Shown here in pieces: positions 61,897 through 64,000 of a stretch of DNA of 64,000 nt. The position numbers were made by a program, and so were the translations under genes. Position 1 is the stretch's first letter. Each line of letters begins with the position of its first letter. Under the pieces are notes generated by a model. It saw nothing but the letters and a program-made list of their open reading frames with translations. It had not been told where the DNA came from and made no database searches. The DNA is from Syntrophotaleaceae bacterium (GTDB lineage Bacteria > Desulfobacterota > Desulfuromonadia > Desulfuromonadales > Syntrophotaleaceae): assembly GCA_041390365.1 (NCBI GenBank), contig JAWKQB010000005.1:1-64000 (forward strand), in the 5' to 3' direction.

Positions 61897-61924
61897 GCAT
61901 TACGCATTACGCTTTACGATTTAC
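61897..61924. repeat. Heptamer array (4 units) overlapping the zinc-ribbon gene end
   Basis: GCATTAC, GCATTAC, GCTTTAC, GATTTAC in tandem. On the minus strand it encodes the last residues (VNRKA) and the stop of the gene at 61907. Confidence 0.85.
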
Positions 61925-62134
61925 GGCTTTCTTCGCAAGCGGTCCGGCTATCTCGTGCTGATGCCAGTAGCCGCATAGGACACAGGTTACCCCTCTGATC
62001 TTTCCCTCCGAGACGGTTGCCCGGGTGACATACATGCCGATCCTGGCCTGGCATTTGGGGCACCTGAGGTGTTCCCGCTTGGCGGGATTGTCCCTGCGGC
62101 GGTGAGTCTCACAATCGATGATTCCGCGTTCCAT
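61907..62134 (-). CDS. Small zinc-ribbon protein
   Basis: A 75-residue protein with four cysteines in CPKC (about residue 25) and CVLC (about residue 51), a typical zinc ribbon. A conserved-looking strand (ARIGMYVTRATVSEGKIRGV) lies between them. It lacks other domains and its function is unknown. The C-terminal five residues and stop come from a heptamer array, so the ancestral C-terminus may have been different. It lies between the dehydrogenase and VKOR genes. Confidence 0.65.
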   Translation of the reverse strand: MERGIIDCETHRRRDNPAKREHLRCPKCQARIGMYVTRATVSEGKIRGVTCVLCGYWHQHEIAGPLAKKAVNRKA

Positions 62135-62185
62135 TGGTATCGCTCCAATTGCTCCTCTTCGGGCGCGCTTGATTTCACCTATTAC

Positions 62186-62206
62186 GCATTACGTATTACG
62201 AATTAC
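62186..62206. repeat. Heptamer array (3 units) overlapping the VKOR gene end
   Basis: GCATTAC, GTATTAC, GAATTAC in tandem. It supplies the stop codon of the gene at 62196. Confidence 0.82.
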
Positions 62207-63167
62207 GGCTTTTCTTCTCTGCCTCTTTCGAAAGCCGCTCGATCTCCTTCAGAACATTGCCGTACCCCTTGTGGGTTTCGCTGCTGCCCTTCTGATAAAC
62301 CACGAGGGTGGGGGTGCTGCGGATTCCGTCCTCGGTCAAAAGCTGGTTGTAGAAGCTGAAATCGGCGGGCTGCTCGGGGCAGACCGCGTCGCTGCCCATC
62401 TTCCTCAGAAAGGCCTGAAGGGTGGCGGGGGTCGTCAGATCCTCTTTGGCTGCGGCAAACAGCAGATTCCGGTCGAGGAGCGCTTCGCGGATGCCGACCC
62501 CGGGCTTCAGCATGGCGAGAAAGCAGGTGGCATAGAGCGGCGTCGGCCGGTGCATGGGGACATCGATGAAAACGACCTTTGCCCGGCCGCTTTCGACCAG
62601 GGCGACGAGACCCTCTTCCAGCTCCGGTTCTAGCCTTCCGCAGGGGCCGCAGAAGTAATCGGTGTAGAGGCGGATCTCGGTGGGGCCGGTGCCGAAAACG
62701 GGCAGCGCGGAGGGCGACTCCCCATAGCTGACCACCGGGGCCGCGGCGAAGGAGAGCAGCAGGAACAGAAAACCGAGAGGCACGGCCACCGCCAGCGACC
62801 GGAAACGTTTGGCCTGGAAATTGACCAGAAACAAGCCGATCACAACCCCGCCGAACGTCAGGCAGAAGGGGCAGTAATCACCGGTGCGCACCTGGTAGCC
62901 GATCAGAAAAACCTCCGCCCCGACCCCGCTCGCCAGCATCCACCAGGCCGGCAGATGCCAATCCCGGAGAATGCAGAAGGTGAGGGCGCCCAGGTAGAAG
63001 ATGCCGATCAGGTTCAGGTCAAGCCCGGCCAGGGTACCGCTGACCCCGGCACAGGAATCGGAACAGTTCAGGTACAGGATGATCGTTCCGAAACCCACCA
63101 CCAGCAACGCCAGGCTGATCAGACGCCTGGTGTCCAGCGACGGCAGCAATACTTCGATGCGATGCAT
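62196..63167 (-). CDS. VKOR-thioredoxin (DsbB-DsbA-like) fusion
   Basis: The 323-residue protein combines a four-helix vitamin K epoxide reductase domain (C35 and C39 in the loop, active C99-P-F-C102 near YCPFC) with a C-terminal thioredoxin-fold domain (active C173-G-P-C176, cis-Pro region RSTPTLVVYQKG). It should reoxidise its own DsbA-like part with quinone and introduce disulphides into exported proteins such as the cysteine-containing secreted proteins at 22344 and 26045. Its stop lies within a heptamer array. Confidence 0.92.
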   Translation of the reverse strand: MHRIEVLLPSLDTRRLISLALLVVGFGTIILYLNCSDSCAGVSGTLAGLDLNLIGIFYLGALTFCILRDWHLPAWWMLASGVGAEVFLIGYQVRTGDYCPFCLTFGGVVIGLFLVNFQAKRFRSLAVAVPLGFLFLLLSFAAAPVVSYGESPSALPVFGTGPTEIRLYTDYFCGPCGRLEPELEEGLVALVESGRAKVVFIDVPMHRPTPLYATCFLAMLKPGVGIREALLDRNLLFAAAKEDLTTPATLQAFLRKMGSDAVCPEQPADFSFYNQLLTEDGIRSTPTLVVYQKGSSETHKGYGNVLKEIERLSKEAEKKSRNS

Positions 63168-63337
63168 GGGTAATCTCCTGAAAGCAGGGGCTAGGGGCTG
63201 GGGGGTAAGGGTTATTCAAGACCTCAGTAGCCGATAGCCAGATTCGGGAGCCACTCTAGTTAGCACTTTTTCGTTATTTATTTGTTTTCTGCTAGAGGTC
63301 GGTTAGATCGGAAGGGGGGCATCCTAAACCTTTTTCT

Positions 63338-63422
63338 GAACGCAGATAAATGCGGATAAAGGCGGATAAAATCTTCATCGGCTTTAGATATATCTGTGTA
63401 AATCCGCCTTTATCTGCGTTCG
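63338..63422. repeat. GAACGCAGATAAA inverted dispersed repeat, copy 2
   Basis: The left arm GAACGCAGATAAA and a right arm ending TTTATCTGCGTTCG are inverse, with further matching inside (GGCGGAT/ATCCGCC). It corresponds to 24551-24634. Other parts of the 63168-63492 gap hold a short GGGGCTAG-type repeat near 63188 and no gene. Confidence 0.78.
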
Positions 63423-63492
63423 CTCAAAAGTGTTTTTTCCCTTTTCTCTGTGAGCTCTGTGCGCTCTGTGGTGATAGCTTTTAAAACGGGAT

Positions 63493-64000
63493 TCAAGGAA
63501 TTATTTCAACCCTTGCGGCGGCTCGGCGGGAGTCAAGGAATTCCTTGATCTGTGGCCCGGCCTTGGCTGCCCGCACTTCCTGCAGGGCCCTGGATCTGAG
63601 ATTGTCGAAAGCAGGAAGCTCGGCCACCTGATGTTCCCGGACGAGGATGAGATGGACGCCGTCATCGGTCACAACCGGTTCGCTGATCTCACCCGCCGCC
63701 AGGGCAAAGGCCACCTCGGAAAAGGGGCGCACCATTTCGACGAAGGTGAAGCAGCCGAGATCCCCGCCCTGCTCCCTGCTGGGGCAGTCGGAGTGTTTTC
63801 GGGCCAGCTCGGCGAAATCCTCCCCGGCCAGGAACCGCTTCCGAAGTTCCCCGATCTCCCGGCGGACGCGCTGCTGTCCCGACTGGCCCTCCTCGTCGGC
63901 AACCGCTTTCAGGATGTGGGCCGCACAAACCTTGTCAGGGCTGCCGAGACTGCCGGCATGCTCCCGATACCAGGCCTGGGCTTCCTCTTCGGTGACTTTC
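63493..64000 (-). CDS. Parvulin-type peptidyl-prolyl isomerase (partial, 5' end off window)
   Basis: Reading leftward from the right edge, the frame encodes VCAAHILKAV, FLAGEDFAELARKHSDCPS, QGGDLGCF, EVAFALAAGEISEPV and VHLILVREHQ, the full parvulin rotamase pattern, then a short C-terminal tail ending VEIIP. About 168 residues are visible; the N-terminal SurA/PrsA-like chaperone part and the start lie beyond 64000. It probably folds exported proteins. Its neighbourhood with the VKOR fusion fits a periplasmic folding role. Confidence 0.9.
   Translation of the reverse strand, partial: KVTEEEAQAWYREHAGSLGSPDKVCAAHILKAVADEEGQSGQQRVRREIGELRKRFLAGEDFAELARKHSDCPSREQGGDLGCFTFVEMVRPFSEVAFALAAGEISEPVVTDDGVHLILVREHQVAELPAFDNLRSRALQEVRAAKAGPQIKEFLDSRRAAARVEIIP

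Overview
The window looks like the chromosome of a Desulfuromonadota (Geobacter/Desulfuromonas-type deltaproteobacterium). The grounds are the exosortase/VPLPA-CTERM system, c-di-GMP-I riboswitches, the PEP-CTERM-type EPS gene set and a moderately high GC content. This placement is inference; no rRNA or tRNA is visible.

Positions 1 to about 17,440 are the right part of an integrated mobile element. Its leftward genes encode a replication/recombination module: primase-helicase (cut by the window edge), RecD2-like helicase, ERCC4-type nuclease, DUF669 protein with an SSB-like tail, RecA-like ATPase, PD-(D/E)XK nuclease and a sigma factor. Next comes a three-gene integration module (DUF2924, large serine recombinase, HTH protein). 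Between the recombinase and the right end lies a rightward operon of a class D beta-lactamase lipoprotein, LexA and three overlapping genes I cannot identify. The element ends at a strong terminator and abuts the C-terminal ~100 codons of a PhoH-family ATPase gene, so phoH appears to be the integration target. A 42-nt leader motif occurs twice in the element, each time before a gene with a perfect Shine-Dalgarno.

From 17.4 to 28.3 kb there is a divergent pyruvate kinase and a group of secreted proteins: four VPLPA-CTERM-like proteins, a subtilisin-like protease and a periplasmic binding-protein-like protein. Two of the VPLPA-CTERM genes, on opposite strands, have c-di-GMP-I riboswitches in their leaders. 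The region also holds a decayed transposase and a TnpV-like small gene.

From 28.5 to 61.8 kb nearly everything is on the minus strand and forms one exopolysaccharide/protein-sorting locus. It contains a BY-type kinase, Wzz-like co-polymerase, outer-membrane barrel, Wza-like exporter with a very long coiled coil, PrsT-type TPR lipoprotein, WecA/MraY-like initiating transferase, exosortase-EpsI fusion, WecB, two heparinase II/III proteins, WecG/TagA transferase, a bi-domain oxidoreductase, a CapK-like protein, three GT4 transferases, Wzx, Wzy-like polymerase, a LamG/GHL10 protein, a YdcF-type protein, GlmS and a UDP-HexNAc dehydrogenase. WecA-, WecB-, UDP-HexNAc-dehydrogenase- and WecG-type enzymes together suggest a lipid-linked GlcNAc-ManNAcA start to the polymer. 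The exosortase would sort the VPLPA-CTERM proteins alongside EPS export, and c-di-GMP would set the supply of at least two of them.

From 61.9 kb to the end are a zinc-ribbon protein, a VKOR-thioredoxin fusion and a parvulin-type prolyl isomerase cut by the window edge. Many intergenic junctions of the EPS region carry short tandem arrays whose unit is 7 bp although its sequence differs from site to site; three genes take their stop codon from such an array.
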